Positions 1 to 9,299 of a DNA stretch of 64,000 bases are shown piece by piece (position 1 is the stretch's first letter; each line of letters starts with the position of its first letter). Location of the stretch: the NCBI RefSeq assembly GCF_900142755.1, contig NZ_FRCA01000002.1:334823-398822 (forward strand), written 5' to 3'. The notes below the pieces were generated by a model, which was not told where the DNA came from, did not search any database, and saw nothing but the letters and a program-made list of their open reading frames with translations. The stretch is from Halomonas cupida. Its GTDB lineage: Bacteria; Pseudomonadota; Gammaproteobacteria; Pseudomonadales; Halomonadaceae. A program made the position numbers and the translations under genes.

Positions 1-3000
1 ACCGTGGTGCCATCGTCACTGACCGCAACGTCGGCAGGAGCAGCCGGCGCAGTGTTGTCCGGTGCTGTCGCGGTGGCAGGCTCCGACGCATTGCCTGCCG
101 GGTCGGCCTGGACCACTTCCAGCGCTTCGCCATCGACCTGCGGCGTATCCAGCGTGACCTCGAACTGGCCACCGTCGCCGACAGTGCCTTCACCGATTAC
201 CGTGCCATCCGGGTCAGTCACCGTTACGGTTGCGCCCGGCTCACCGGAACCGGTGACCATAGTGCCATCGTCACTGACCGCAACGTCGACAGGAGCAGCC
301 GGCGCAGTAGCATCCAGCGTGGTGGTATCGGTCAGCGAGATAGCGCCACCAGCAGCATCCGTACCCTCAGCCGTCACCGTGATCTCGCCATCCGCCAGAC
401 CGCTCAGGTCCTGCCCTGCGACCGTGATCGCGCCGGTGTCCGCGTCGATACTGATATCCGCCGGGGCCACCGTAACCTCGGTGGTACCGTCACTGATGAT
501 CAGGCTGGTGATAGTGCTGCCAGGCTCCAGCTCACCGCTCAGAGTGACATTGGCAGCCTCGGTAGCATTCAACATGCCGTCGCCGCCATCGTCGAAGCTC
601 AGGCTACCGTCAGCGCCACCTCCACTGTCGGAAACCGTGACAGTGACATCCACTGCCGTTTCATTGCCCGCTGCATCGGCAGCCGTCACCGTGACGGTAG
701 TGTCGCCGACCGGCAGTGCCGCCAGCGTATCGTCGGCCAGGTTCCAGGTGCCGTCACCGTTATTGGTGGCATCGTAATCCGTGCCATCCACGGTGACCGT
801 TACTGTGGCGTCCGGGTCATTCACCGTACCGCTTAGTGCCGGCGTCACATCGTCGGTGGTCAGCGGATCCATCGACACAGTCGGCGCGGTATTGTCCGGT
901 GCTGTCGCCGTGGCGGGCTCCGACGCATTGCCTGCCGGGTCGGCCTGGACCACTTCCAGCGCTTCGCCATCGACCTGCGGGGTATCCAGCGTGACCTCGA
1001 ACTGGCCACCGTCGCCCACAGTGCCTTCACCAACCACCGTGCCATCCGGGTCGGTCACCGTCACGGTTGCGCCCGGCTCACCGGAACCGGTGACCGTGGT
1101 GCCATCGTCACTGACGGCCACATCAGCCGGCGCGTTCGGTGCAGTATTGTCCGGTGCCGCAGCCGTGGCTGGCTCCGACGCATTGCCTGCCGGGTCAGCC
1201 TGGACCACTTCCAGCGCTTCACCATCCACCTGCGGGGTATCCAGCGTGACCTCGAACTGGCCACCGTCGCCCACAGTGCCTTCACCGATCACCATGCCAT
1301 CCGGGTCGGTCACCGTTACGGTTGCGCCCGGCTCACCGGAACCGGTAACCGTGGTGCCGTCATCACTGACCGTGACATCGGCCGGAGCCTCCGGAGCGGT
1401 AGCATCCAGTGTGGTGGTATCGGTAAGGGAGATGGGATTGCCAGCGGCATTCGTGCCCTCGGCGGTGACCGTGATCTCGCCTTCGGTCAGACCACTCAGG
1501 TCCTGACCTACGACAGCGATAGCACCGGTATCCGGGTCAACGCTGATATCCGCCGCTGCCACGATGACTTCGTTGGTGCCATCACTGATGACAAGGCTGG
1601 TAATGGCACCACCGGGCTCCAGCTCACCGCTCAGAGTGACATTGGCAGCCTCGGTAGCATTCAACATGCCGTCGCCGCCATCGTCGAAGCTCAGGCTACC
1701 GTCAGCGCCACCGCCACTGTCGGAAACCGTGACTGTGACATCCACTGCCGTTTCATTGCCCGCTGCATCGGCAGCCGTCACCGTGACGGTAGTGTCGCCG
1801 ACCGGCAGTGCCGCCAGCGTATCGTCGGCCAGGTTCCAGGTACCGTCACCGTTGTTGGTGGCATCGTAGGCCGTGCCATCCACGGTAACCGTGACTGTCG
1901 CATCCGGGTCATTCACCGTACCGCTTAGTGCCGGCGTCGCATCGTCGGTGGTCAGCGGATCCATCGACACAGTCGGCGCGGTATTATCCGGTGCTGTGGC
2001 TGTGGCGGGCTCCGACGCATTGCCTGCCGGGTCGGCCTGGACCACTTCCAGCGCTTCACCATCGACCTGCGGGGTATCCAGCGTGACCTCGAACTGACCA
2101 CCGTCGCCGACAGTGCCTTCACCGATTACCGTGCCATCCGGGTCAGTCACGGTTACAGTTGCGCCCGGCTCACCGGAACCGGTAACCGTGGCGCCATCGT
2201 CACTGACCGCAACGTCGGCAGGAGCAGCCGGCGCAGTGTTGTCCGGTGCTGTCGCCGTGGCAGGCTCCGACGCATTGCCTGCCGGATCAGCCTGGACCAC
2301 TTCCAGCGCTTCGCCATCCACCTGCGGTGTATCCAGCGTGACCTCGAACTGACCACCGTCGCCGACAGTGCCTTCACCGATCACCGTGCCATCCGGGTCG
2401 GTCACCGTCACGGTTGCGCCCGGCTCACCGGAACCGGTGACCGTGGTGCCATCGTCACTGACCGCAACGTCGGCAGGTGCATCGGGAGCAGTGGTGTCGG
2501 GATCACCTGGACCACCGGTATCGGGGGCGGTGACATTGGTGGGAGCGGATTCATTACCCGCCTCATCCGTCACCACCACTTCAAGTGACTCGCCACCGGT
2601 CTGCGGGTCGGTCAGATCCACTGTGAACTGGCCATCATCACCGACAGCGCCCTCGCCAACTACATTGCCATCGGGGTCGGTAACAGTGACCGTTGTGCCG
2701 GGCTCACCGGAGCCGGTAACCGTGGTGCCGTCATCACTCACCGCAACATCGGAGGGAGCATCTGGAGCAGTGGTATCGGGGGCTACGACACTGGTGGGGT
2801 CAGATGCATTGCCCGCATCATCCGTCGCAACCACTTCCAGCGATTCGCCATTGTTCTGAGGATCATCCAGACCCACCGTGAACTGGCCATCCTCTCCTAC
2901 TGCAGCTTCACCAATCACAGCGCCATCGGGGTCGGTAACAGTGACCGTTGTTCCGGGCTCTCCGGAGCCGGTGACCGTGGTGCCGTCATCGCTCACGGCA

Positions 3001-4310
3001 ACATCAGTAGGCGCATCGGGAGCGGTGGTATCCGGTGCTACGACATTGGTGGGATCGGACTCATTTCCCGCATCATCTGTCACCACCACGTCCAGTGATT
3101 CGCCATTGTTCTGCGGATCATCCAGATCCACCGTGAACTGGCCATCATCACCGACCGTGCCCTCGCCAACCACATTACCATCGGGATCGGTAACGGTGAC
3201 TGCTGTTCCGGGCTCAGCGGAGCCGGTAACCGTGGTGCCATCATCGCTCACGGCAACATCGGCAGGTGCATCGGGAGCAGTGGTGTCGGGATCACCTGGA
3301 CCACCGGTATCGGGGGCGGTGACATTGGTGGGATCGGACTCATTACCCGCCTCATCCGTCACCACCACTTCCAGTGACTCTCCATCGGTCTGCGGATCAT
3401 CAAGATCCACTGTGAACTGGCCATCATCACCGACCGTGCCCTCGCCAACTACATTGCCATCGGGGTCGGTAACAGTGACCGTTGTGCCGGGCTCACCGGA
3501 GCCGGTAACCGTGGTGCCATCATCACTCACGGCAACGTCGGAGGGAGCATCTGGAGCAGTGGTATCGGGGGCGGTGACATTGGTGGGGTCAGACTCATTA
3601 CCGGCCCCATCTGTCACCACCACTTCCAGTGATTCACCATTGTTCTGCGGATCATCAAGATCCACTGTGAACTGGCCATCATCACCGACCGTGCCCTCGC
3701 CCACTACAGTGCCATCGGGGTCGGTAATAGTGACCGTTGTACCGGGCTCACCGGAACCGGTAACCGTGGTGCCATCATCACTAACTACAACGTCAGTAGG
3801 TGCATCTGGAGCGGTGGTATCAACATCATTATCACTTCCACCGCCACCACTACTTCCGCCATCCGCGGCGGCGACAGCAGCGATAGTGCCAGCAGCCCCG
3901 AGGGCGCCGAGGATCGCCCACCCAGCTACACCGTCATCAGAACCTGACTCTGCAGCCGTCACCAGGCCGAAGTCCGCCATCTCACCCTGGGGAACGTAGC
4001 TTGCAACGGCAACGCTTCCATCCGCTGCCGCTGGCTCCAGTTGAGCCCAGACGATTTCGCCTTCTTCATCCACCAGATAAAGCTGGCTGGGGCCTGCCCC
4101 GTTATCTGCGTAAAAATCGAGAATCTTGATGGACTGACCGTCCACGGTCTCGATAACAAGATCGGCACCGTCTCTGGTGAGCTGTTGAACAGACCCTGGA
4201 TCCAGGTCCAGCAAAATCTTGGACGGTTCCTGAACCGCCAAGTCCCCTTCCAGAGTCCATGAGATGGCGTCTTCGAACCCTGCATTCAGCGGCGTGGTTT
4301 TGATGTTCAT
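1..4310 (-). CDS. Giant Ig-like-repeat surface adhesin, N-terminal part (BapA/LapA type), partial
   Basis: An open frame of 1436 codons runs from the ATG at 4308-4310 to the left edge without a stop, so the protein is incomplete here. The first ~130 residues resemble the prefix domain of biofilm-associated adhesins (a beta-rich part ending in a Gly/Ala-rich hydrophobic stretch AILGALGAAGTIAAV and a Gly/Ser linker). Next come Ig-like repeats: the core SDDGTTVTGSGEPGATVTV occurs 11 times, mostly every 255 bp (85 aa), sometimes 279 bp. Two ~837-bp spacers carry other calcium-binding/cadherin-like repeats, making a 1092-bp macro-repeat. Asp is frequent, which fits Ca2+ binding. AAGGGA lies 8 nt before the ATG. 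Such proteins are usually exported by a type I system, which would lie outside the window. The plus-strand open frames here are antisense shadows. Confidence 0.85.
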   Translation of the reverse strand, partial: MNIKTTPLNAGFEDAISWTLEGDLAVQEPSKILLDLDPGSVQQLTRDGADLVIETVDGQSIKILDFYADNGAGPSQLYLVDEEGEIVWAQLEPAAADGSVAVASYVPQGEMADFGLVTAAESGSDDGVAGWAILGALGAAGTIAAVAAADGGSSGGGGSDNDVDTTAPDAPTDVVVSDDGTTVTGSGEPGTTVTITDPDGTVVGEGTVGDDGQFTVDLDDPQNNGESLEVVVTDGAGNESDPTNVTAPDTTAPDAPSDVAVSDDGTTVTGSGEPGTTVTVTDPDGNVVGEGTVGDDGQFTVDLDDPQTDGESLEVVVTDEAGNESDPTNVTAPDTGGPGDPDTTAPDAPADVAVSDDGTTVTGSAEPGTAVTVTDPDGNVVGEGTVGDDGQFTVDLDDPQNNGESLDVVVTDDAGNESDPTNVVAPDTTAPDAPTDVAVSDDGTTVTGSGEPGTTVTVTDPDGAVIGEAAVGEDGQFTVGLDDPQNNGESLEVVATDDAGNASDPTSVVAPDTTAPDAPSDVAVSDDGTTVTGSGEPGTTVTVTDPDGNVVGEGAVGDDGQFTVDLTDPQTGGESLEVVVTDEAGNESAPTNVTAPDTGGPGDPDTTAPDAPADVAVSDDGTTVTGSGEPGATVTVTDPDGTVIGEGTVGDGGQFEVTLDTPQVDGEALEVVQADPAGNASEPATATAPDNTAPAAPADVAVSDDGATVTGSGEPGATVTVTDPDGTVIGEGTVGDGGQFEVTLDTPQVDGEALEVVQADPAGNASEPATATAPDNTAPTVSMDPLTTDDATPALSGTVNDPDATVTVTVDGTAYDATNNGDGTWNLADDTLAALPVGDTTVTVTAADAAGNETAVDVTVTVSDSGGGADGSLSFDDGGDGMLNATEAANVTLSGELEPGGAITSLVISDGTNEVIVAAADISVDPDTGAIAVVGQDLSGLTEGEITVTAEGTNAAGNPISLTDTTTLDATAPEAPADVTVSDDGTTVTGSGEPGATVTVTDPDGMVIGEGTVGDGGQFEVTLDTPQVDGEALEVVQADPAGNASEPATAAAPDNTAPNAPADVAVSDDGTTVTGSGEPGATVTVTDPDGTVVGEGTVGDGGQFEVTLDTPQVDGEALEVVQADPAGNASEPATATAPDNTAPTVSMDPLTTDDVTPALSGTVNDPDATVTVTVDGTDYDATNNGDGTWNLADDTLAALPVGDTTVTVTAADAAGNETAVDVTVTVSDSGGGADGSLSFDDGGDGMLNATEAANVTLSGELEPGSTITSLIISDGTTEVTVAPADISIDADTGAITVAGQDLSGLADGEITVTAEGTDAAGGAISLTDTTTLDATAPAAPVDVAVSDDGTMVTGSGEPGATVTVTDPDGTVIGEGTVGDGGQFEVTLDTPQVDGEALEVVQADPAGNASEPATATAPDNTAPAAPADVAVSDDGTT

Positions 4311-5315
4311 TGCTCAGATCCCTTTATAATGATCTCTTCTTTCACTGACGAAATAAAAGAACGAAACATGCACTCCATATGCACTTGAGAAAGAGCTTAA
4401 TCAGGGAATTCAATTTGTGCCAGAAATAATTAAGCACATACGAATACAAACAAAACAGAACAACAAGAAGGGAAAAGAAACCTTTGACTACAATAGATAA
4501 ACAAAAACAAAGAACTCAAAACAAGCAACAAACCGAACAATAAAAACCACAAAAACCATCACTGGAAACCAAAATACACATAAGTACACTTTGTTTCGGA
4601 ATGCATGCTGACGTTTCCCTCCGTAATACTTGTGACAGATCAATAACAAGCGGTGAACCTCTCGTTCCTTGAGCCCGGAAGCAAATGAAGTAACACTTTG
4701 TAGCCACTCCAATACCCTATGTATCAGGTCTCTGAACAACGACTCCTTGAAGGAATTCATCTGTTGACTCCTTTCAGAGACACCCAGCTCAAAGGCCGGA
4801 AGCCAGATTGGCATCCTTCCTCGCAGAGTCGTCATCGCGTATTGCAGCAAGCACTCCAGACTGCTCTATCTCAACAGACGGTCACCCAGCGTTTTGAAGG
4901 GCTGCCCGAAACACTCAAAACCGAATCATCTTGTTTCTACCTTTTACAAGAAAAGCTATTATTCTCTTCGGACTTACAAGCCATTTACACCATAAACTCT
5001 AGACATAATGAAATGGCCTCCATGAACTATCTGCCAGAATCATCCACTGATCAAAGGCCAGGAAAGACACAGGAATGGCACGGGCATCGCTCTTGAAGAA
5101 GAGAAGTTTTCACTTCCTCACCAGGAAAACCCGGTTCACAAACGTCAGTATCAATACGCGCGATGGACCGCAGTTCCAGCAGTCCACTTCGAGAAGAGCA
5201 ACTTTAATGAGAAGGAGGCATACCCGTCAGCGAGCGCCGACACGGCACCTCTGGCAGAAATTTTCCGGTTCTATCGAGCAAGCTTTGGAGAGACAGTTCT
5301 GGAAGTTCAGTTTCA
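4311..5315. other. AT-rich gene-free region upstream of the adhesin
   Basis: About 1 kb with clearly lower GC than its flanks and long A/T-rich runs near 4320-4620. Short frames exist on both strands (for example 4719-5096 plus and 4488-4850 minus), but their translations show no recognisable domain and no clear ribosome-binding site. The 5' leader and promoter of the adhesin must lie at its left end: on the minus strand a TATAAA-like box sits just before the AAGGGA of the adhesin. I see no RNA gene or mobile element. The right end abuts a partial copy of the 171-bp repeat. Confidence 0.5.
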
Positions 5316-5374
5316 CCGACGGCGGCACGTCCCTGTGCCGCCATTAACCCCACATGAAAGCATGCCGGGTTAAT
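5316..5374 (-). repeat. 171-bp structured repeat, partial copy D (hairpins 1 and 2 only)
   Basis: About 59 bp match the left end of the full repeat copies at 10829, 14848 and 53353. It contains the ATTAACCC/GGGTTAAT hairpin (5343-5374) and the GGCGGCAC/GTGCCGCC hairpin (5321-5342). Similarity stops abruptly after the CCGAC at 5316-5320. Read on the minus strand it starts 5 nt after the stop codon of the amidohydrolase gene, so it could serve as that gene's transcript end. Confidence 0.8.
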
Positions 5375-5379
5375 AATGC

Positions 5380-6606
5380 CTACAGCACTACCTGACGCCC
5401 TCCCTTGATCACTGCCTTCAAGGTCTTTTCAGGATATTCGAGTACTCCCAGGTCCTGGTCAGGACAGCCATCCCAAAGGGCGAGATCGGCCAGCGCTCCA
5501 GGCTGGACAACACCGAGACTTCCTTCACGGTCGAGCAGCCTTGCGTTGATCGAGGTCGCCTGCCTGAGGACTTCCGTTGGAGTGAAGGCTTCACCACGCA
5601 GAGCAAACTCACGCATCTGGTAACGCTGCATGTCACCGAGCAGATCACTGCCAAGGCCTACCTGAACACCGGTATCGCGTAGCAACTCCAGGGCATCCAG
5701 CCCCTGTTGACGCACATCCTCGACCTTGGCGCAGCTGACCTCGGGCAACCCCATTTCGCGCCCGTGCTTCGCCAGCGCCTCGTAGGTGCTAACCGTGGGC
5801 ACGATAAAGGCACCCTTCTGCTTCGCCAGCTCGCAGCTCGAGCGATCGATCAGGTTGGCGTGCTCGATGGAACGAACCCCATACTCCAGGCAGCGGGAAA
5901 TGGCTTCAGGAATATAGGCGTGGGCCAGGCAGTACTTGCCCCAGGCATTTGCCTCCCAGACGATGGCGCGAATCTCGTCCTCGGTGTACTGCAGCACATC
6001 GATGGGATCCGAAGGTGAAGCCACACCACCGCCCGCCATGATCTTGATGTGATGGGCGCCGCGGCGTAATTCATCACGCGCCGCGTGTTGAACGCTTTCG
6101 ACCCCGTCGGCAATCCGCGAGATGCTGGTCGACGCACCACAACCGCAGATACAACCGCCCTCGAAAGGTGTCCAGTCACCGTGCCCCCCGGTCTGGCTTA
6201 GTGCCTTACCGCAATAGAACAGCCGCGGGCCATCGATCAACCCTTCCTCGATGGCCTGGGCAAGCCCATAGTCAGCCCCAGCCGCATCACGCACACTGGT
6301 GAAACCACGACGCAGCATGGCGCGCAGAGAATGATGGGCAAACTGCGCCACGTAGGAAGGCGCCATCAGATCAACCTGACGTAGGCTGGCATGCGCCGCC
6401 AGTACGTGGACGTGGGCATCGATCAACCCCGGTGTCAGGGTCGCGCCCCGCGCATCGATGACCTCCGCTGCAGCGGCCGTCTCCCGGCCGCTGACCACAT
6501 CACGAATCTGCCCATTTTCGACAATGACGCTCTGGTCGTCCTTGACGGTGTCGTTGACACCATCGAATACACGACAGTTATTGATGATCAACATCACAGA
6601 CTCCAT
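5380..6606 (-). CDS. Metal-dependent amidohydrolase (imidazolonepropionase/prolidase-like)
   Basis: A 408-aa cytoplasmic member of the amidohydrolase superfamily, which hydrolyses C-N bonds of cyclic or peptide-like substrates. Seen: the N-terminal strand-rich part ending in TPGLIDAHVHV (metal-binding HxH, about residue 65), later HIKIMAGGGV and SIEHANLID (further ligand His), GLGSDLLGD (catalytic Asp region), and the C-terminal composite sheet PGALADLALWDG. The closest remembered relatives are Xaa-Pro/arginine carboxypeptidase-like hydrolases. The ATG at 6606 follows the symporter stop directly. A second ATG at 6594 has GGAG at ideal spacing and may be the true start. Co-transcription with the symporter suggests it processes the imported compound. 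The substrate is not evident. Confidence 0.85.
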   Translation of the reverse strand: MESVMLIINNCRVFDGVNDTVKDDQSVIVENGQIRDVVSGRETAAAAEVIDARGATLTPGLIDAHVHVLAAHASLRQVDLMAPSYVAQFAHHSLRAMLRRGFTSVRDAAGADYGLAQAIEEGLIDGPRLFYCGKALSQTGGHGDWTPFEGGCICGCGASTSISRIADGVESVQHAARDELRRGAHHIKIMAGGGVASPSDPIDVLQYTEDEIRAIVWEANAWGKYCLAHAYIPEAISRCLEYGVRSIEHANLIDRSSCELAKQKGAFIVPTVSTYEALAKHGREMGLPEVSCAKVEDVRQQGLDALELLRDTGVQVGLGSDLLGDMQRYQMREFALRGEAFTPTEVLRQATSINARLLDREGSLGVVQPGALADLALWDGCPDQDLGVLEYPEKTLKAVIKGGRQVVL

Positions 6607-8001
6607 TTATTGCCTCAACCCCTGAGTACGTTCATTGGCTGACTGCGTCAGCAGGCTAACCACGACCAGCATCAGCGTTGCCAGCGGCATGGCGACCAGC
6701 ACACTGTTCCAGCCCAATGGTTTACCCAACCCGATCTCCCAGACCAACGTAACGATACAGCCGGTCAGCATCCCGGCCATGCCGCCCCAGGCAGTGGCAC
6801 GCTTCCATAGCAGGGCGGCGAGTAGCGCCGGAGTAATGGCGGCGCCATACATGCCATAGGAATACATCTGGATGGCCAGAACACTGGGGAAGAAGGACCC
6901 CAGGACATAGGCCGCAATGCCCAGTCCGGCTACGCTGACACGGTTGAACGCCAGCCGCTTGCGCTCAGGGATCGAGACACCAAACAACCCGCCAACGAGA
7001 TCCTGAGTCAGGTTGGCCGATGCCGACAGCAGGTACGAGTTACCGGTAGTCAGAATCAAGGCGACCACCGATGCCAGCAGAAACGCTCCCAGAATGCCCG
7101 GCAGGCCCTGCTCGGCCATTACCAGCATGGCGGTATCCGGGTTGATGTCCGGGAACATCACTCGCGCGCCACATACCAGGATGACAATCAGGGTGATGGC
7201 AATCAGGCCGGTAATGCAGAAGCCCAATGCCGAACGTTTGGCGGTGTTGCCATCAGTGGCTGCGGCAAAGCGTTGGAACAGATTCTGGTCTCCCAGCAAT
7301 AGCAGGAACAGCGGTAGAAAGAAGCCGATTGCCTGCCACAGGCTGAGCCCGCCGGTCCAGCTCTGTTGCTCCGTCGGCAGCGCCGCGTACAGACCAGACA
7401 ACCCACCCAACTGGCTGAGCACCAGAGGCACACCGATCAACATACTGACGAAGATGATCAAGGCGCTGATGAAATCGGTATAGGCCACCGACACCAGCCC
7501 GCCCATGGTGGCCAGCACAGTAATGAGACAGGCTGAAATCAGCGTGCCCTGCCAGGCGGGGATATCAAAGGCCAGATGCAACGCATAGCCACCACCGATG
7601 AACTGGTAGGCCACGATACCGATATAGGCCAGCAGAATGATGATCGAACCCACGGTACGGGCATGTCGGCCATAACGCCGCTCGATCAGTTCGGGAATGG
7701 TGGTCGCTTCAGACTCGCGAATACGCTTGGCCAGGAATAGATACATGGCCATGGCGCCGATCGGCGTACCGGCGAAGAAGAACACTGCCGCACCGGGGCC
7801 ATTCTGGAACACGAAACTGGCACCGCCAATCACGGATCCCGAGCCGACGAAGGTGGCCAGCAGCGTTCCGGTCAGCACGAAGAATGACAGGGACCGGCCT
7901 GCGACCAGGAAATCCGTATCGTTATGAACCTTGCGTTTTGAATAGTAGATTCCCGCAAGAACCATCAACACCAGATAGAGCAAGAGTACCAGTGCGTACA
8001 T
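6607..8001 (-). CDS. Sodium:solute symporter (SSS family)
   Basis: A 464-aa inner-membrane protein with about 13 hydrophobic segments. The N-terminal motif DFLVAGRSLSFFVLTGTLLATFVGSGS is split here for length: DFLVAGRSLSF then TLLATFVGSGS, which is typical of Na+-coupled SSS permeases such as PanF/PutP. ATG at 8001 has GGGAGG 6-7 nt upstream. It lies directly upstream of, and abuts, the amidohydrolase gene, so it probably imports that enzyme's substrate. A TetR gene lies upstream on the same strand. The substrate cannot be told from sequence. Confidence 0.85.
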   Translation of the reverse strand: MYALVLLLYLVLMVLAGIYYSKRKVHNDTDFLVAGRSLSFFVLTGTLLATFVGSGSVIGGASFVFQNGPGAAVFFFAGTPIGAMAMYLFLAKRIRESEATTIPELIERRYGRHARTVGSIIILLAYIGIVAYQFIGGGYALHLAFDIPAWQGTLISACLITVLATMGGLVSVAYTDFISALIIFVSMLIGVPLVLSQLGGLSGLYAALPTEQQSWTGGLSLWQAIGFFLPLFLLLLGDQNLFQRFAAATDGNTAKRSALGFCITGLIAITLIVILVCGARVMFPDINPDTAMLVMAEQGLPGILGAFLLASVVALILTTGNSYLLSASANLTQDLVGGLFGVSIPERKRLAFNRVSVAGLGIAAYVLGSFFPSVLAIQMYSYGMYGAAITPALLAALLWKRATAWGGMAGMLTGCIVTLVWEIGLGKPLGWNSVLVAMPLATLMLVVVSLLTQSANERTQGLRQ

Positions 8002-8130
8002 CAGACATACCTCCCCTGTGGGGTAGTTGTTGTAGAACGTCGGTGCGTTGTAGAGCGTCAGTGAAGCAGCGGTTTGGCGGCATCGCTGTTCAGGACAGGC
8101 CAGCGATGGGTTATGTGATTCGTTACCGAA

Positions 8131-8733
8131 TCAGTATTTGTGGTCTTTTCCACGAGGCAGTTGCTGGTCGAGAATGTTTTTCCAGGTATCAAGCAACTCG
8201 TTGAAGTACGAGGGATCCTCACGGAAAACACTTTGCGTCCCCATCCCACGCAGCAGGTTCATGGTCAAATTCATCAACACCTGAGCACGCTCGGGCGTGA
8301 GGTCAGGAAAGAGCCTGATCCAGATATCGTTCAACTGGGCATGGAAGTGCTGAACCAGAGGGGTCAATGCGGACTTGAACGCCGCTTCGTGGCGCGCCTT
8401 CAGCGCGATCTCCAGCGTCACCATATACAGCTGGCCACTCATGAAGTGCCAGATGCCGTCGAGGCACTCATCGAGGCTCACCCTACCGGCATGCACATCA
8501 TCGACAGATGCCCGTAGCGTTTGCACGAACTCATCCAGCAGCACTTCCATGGCCAGAGTGATCAACTCATCCTTGCTGGAGAAGTGATGGGTCAAGGCTC
8601 CCTTCGACACCTCGGCTTCACTGGCCACCCGCACCAGACTGAGATGATGGAAGCCATCGCGCTCCAGACAGACCAGTGCGGCACGCAGAACCTTCTCGCG
8701 AGTGGCCAGGCTCTTCTGTTGCTGCCATTTCAT
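8131..8733 (-). CDS. TetR-family transcriptional regulator
   Basis: A 200-aa DNA-binding repressor type. The N-terminal helix-turn-helix is plain: TREKVLRAALVCLERDGF, SLVRVASEAEVSKGALTHHF, SSKDELI (residues about 10-55). The rest is the alpha-helical ligand-binding and dimer domain. I chose the ATG at 8733, which has GAGG 5 nt upstream; a longer frame from 8796 adds 21 unconserved residues. It is positioned between the amidohydrolase/SSS pair (same strand) and the divergent DUF3311/SSS pair, so either or both could be its targets. A pseudo-palindrome in the divergent region (8816-8838) is a candidate operator. Confidence 0.85.
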   Translation of the reverse strand: MKWQQQKSLATREKVLRAALVCLERDGFHHLSLVRVASEAEVSKGALTHHFSSKDELITLAMEVLLDEFVQTLRASVDDVHAGRVSLDECLDGIWHFMSGQLYMVTLEIALKARHEAAFKSALTPLVQHFHAQLNDIWIRLFPDLTPERAQVLMNLTMNLLRGMGTQSVFREDPSYFNELLDTWKNILDQQLPRGKDHKY

Positions 8734-8815
8734 AAGTGCCTCGATGTCGTGCCCCCGGGCCGCATATACGCCCCAGAGCCTTGTTGTTCTGATCAATCAA
8801 GATAACCACTTATAT

Positions 8816-8838
8816 AAAAAACCGTCCAGTCTGTTTTT
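8816..8838. promoter_or_regulatory. Candidate TetR operator
   Basis: An imperfect inverted repeat, AAAAAACC...GTTTTT around a GTCCAGTC core, in the divergent region between the TetR gene and the DUF3311/SSS operon. Core half-sites agree at 8 of 14 positions. Position and symmetry fit a TetR-type operator; binding is inferred only. Confidence 0.3.
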
Positions 8839-8969
8839 AACAATTCATCACAAAGTATGACCCCCTCCTCTCCTGGCTCATGGCCGAACCTTGACAGACT
8901 GCCCTGCAGATCCTATTGGTATATTTATTCGTATAAATACAACAAATGAAGCAATGCCAGTCTGCTCTC

Positions 8970-8993
8970 TCCCGATAGCAGCTGTTATCGGGA
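8970..8993. promoter_or_regulatory. 24-bp near-perfect palindrome upstream of the DUF3311/SSS operon
   Basis: TCCCGATA and TATCGGGA arms flank a CAGCTG centre; only one symmetric pair departs from perfect symmetry, and it is a G/T wobble. It lies 55 nt before the DUF3311 start. It may be a second regulator site or a leader hairpin in the mRNA. Confidence 0.4.
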
Positions 8994-9048
8994 AATGACC
9001 CGCCCCACCAAGTCAAAACAACTCAATCAAGACAAAGGGGAATCAAAG

Positions 9049-9288
9049 ATGCGCAAGACCTTCACTACCCGAAAGCTCACCATCTATGGTGGCCTGTTAC
9101 TTGGCTTCATCATGCTGGAAAGCCCACTCATCCTCGTCGCCAACCAGGTAGAGCCCATGATCATGGGCATTCCATTCCTGTTCGTCTGGAACCTATTCTG
9201 GTGGGCGTTCCTTACGGTCCTGTTTCTGGTGGCCTACCTCACCAACTGGGGAAGTGCTTCGCGATCCAACCCAGAGCGTGACAGCTGA
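9049..9288 (+). CDS. DUF3311-type small membrane protein, SSS symporter partner
   Basis: A 79-aa protein with two hydrophobic segments (about residues 10-30 and 40-62) and the motif ESPLILVANQVEPMIMGIPF followed by WNLFWW, which resembles the DUF3311 pattern (pro-rich loop, GxPF, then aromatic run). ATG at 9049 has AGGGGA 7 nt upstream. It is followed after 11 nt by an SSS symporter; this pairing of a short DUF3311 protein with a large symporter is common, and the small subunit is presumed to assist the permease. Its exact role is unknown. Confidence 0.75.
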   Translation: MRKTFTTRKLTIYGGLLLGFIMLESPLILVANQVEPMIMGIPFLFVWNLFWWAFLTVLFLVAYLTNWGSASRSNPERDS

Positions 9289-9299
9289 GGAGAGCCACC

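Noticed and set aside
4..3999. Long plus-strand frames rich in Val, Thr, Ser and Pro
   Set aside because: They are antisense to the adhesin. The minus frame is continuous from the ATG at 4310 to the edge, has an Ig-like repeat pattern and a ribosome site; the plus frames are broken by stops and only mirror its repeats.
4719..5347. Two overlapping plus-strand frames in the AT-rich gap
   Set aside because: No domain, no ribosome site and atypical composition; the second runs into the partial repeat copy.
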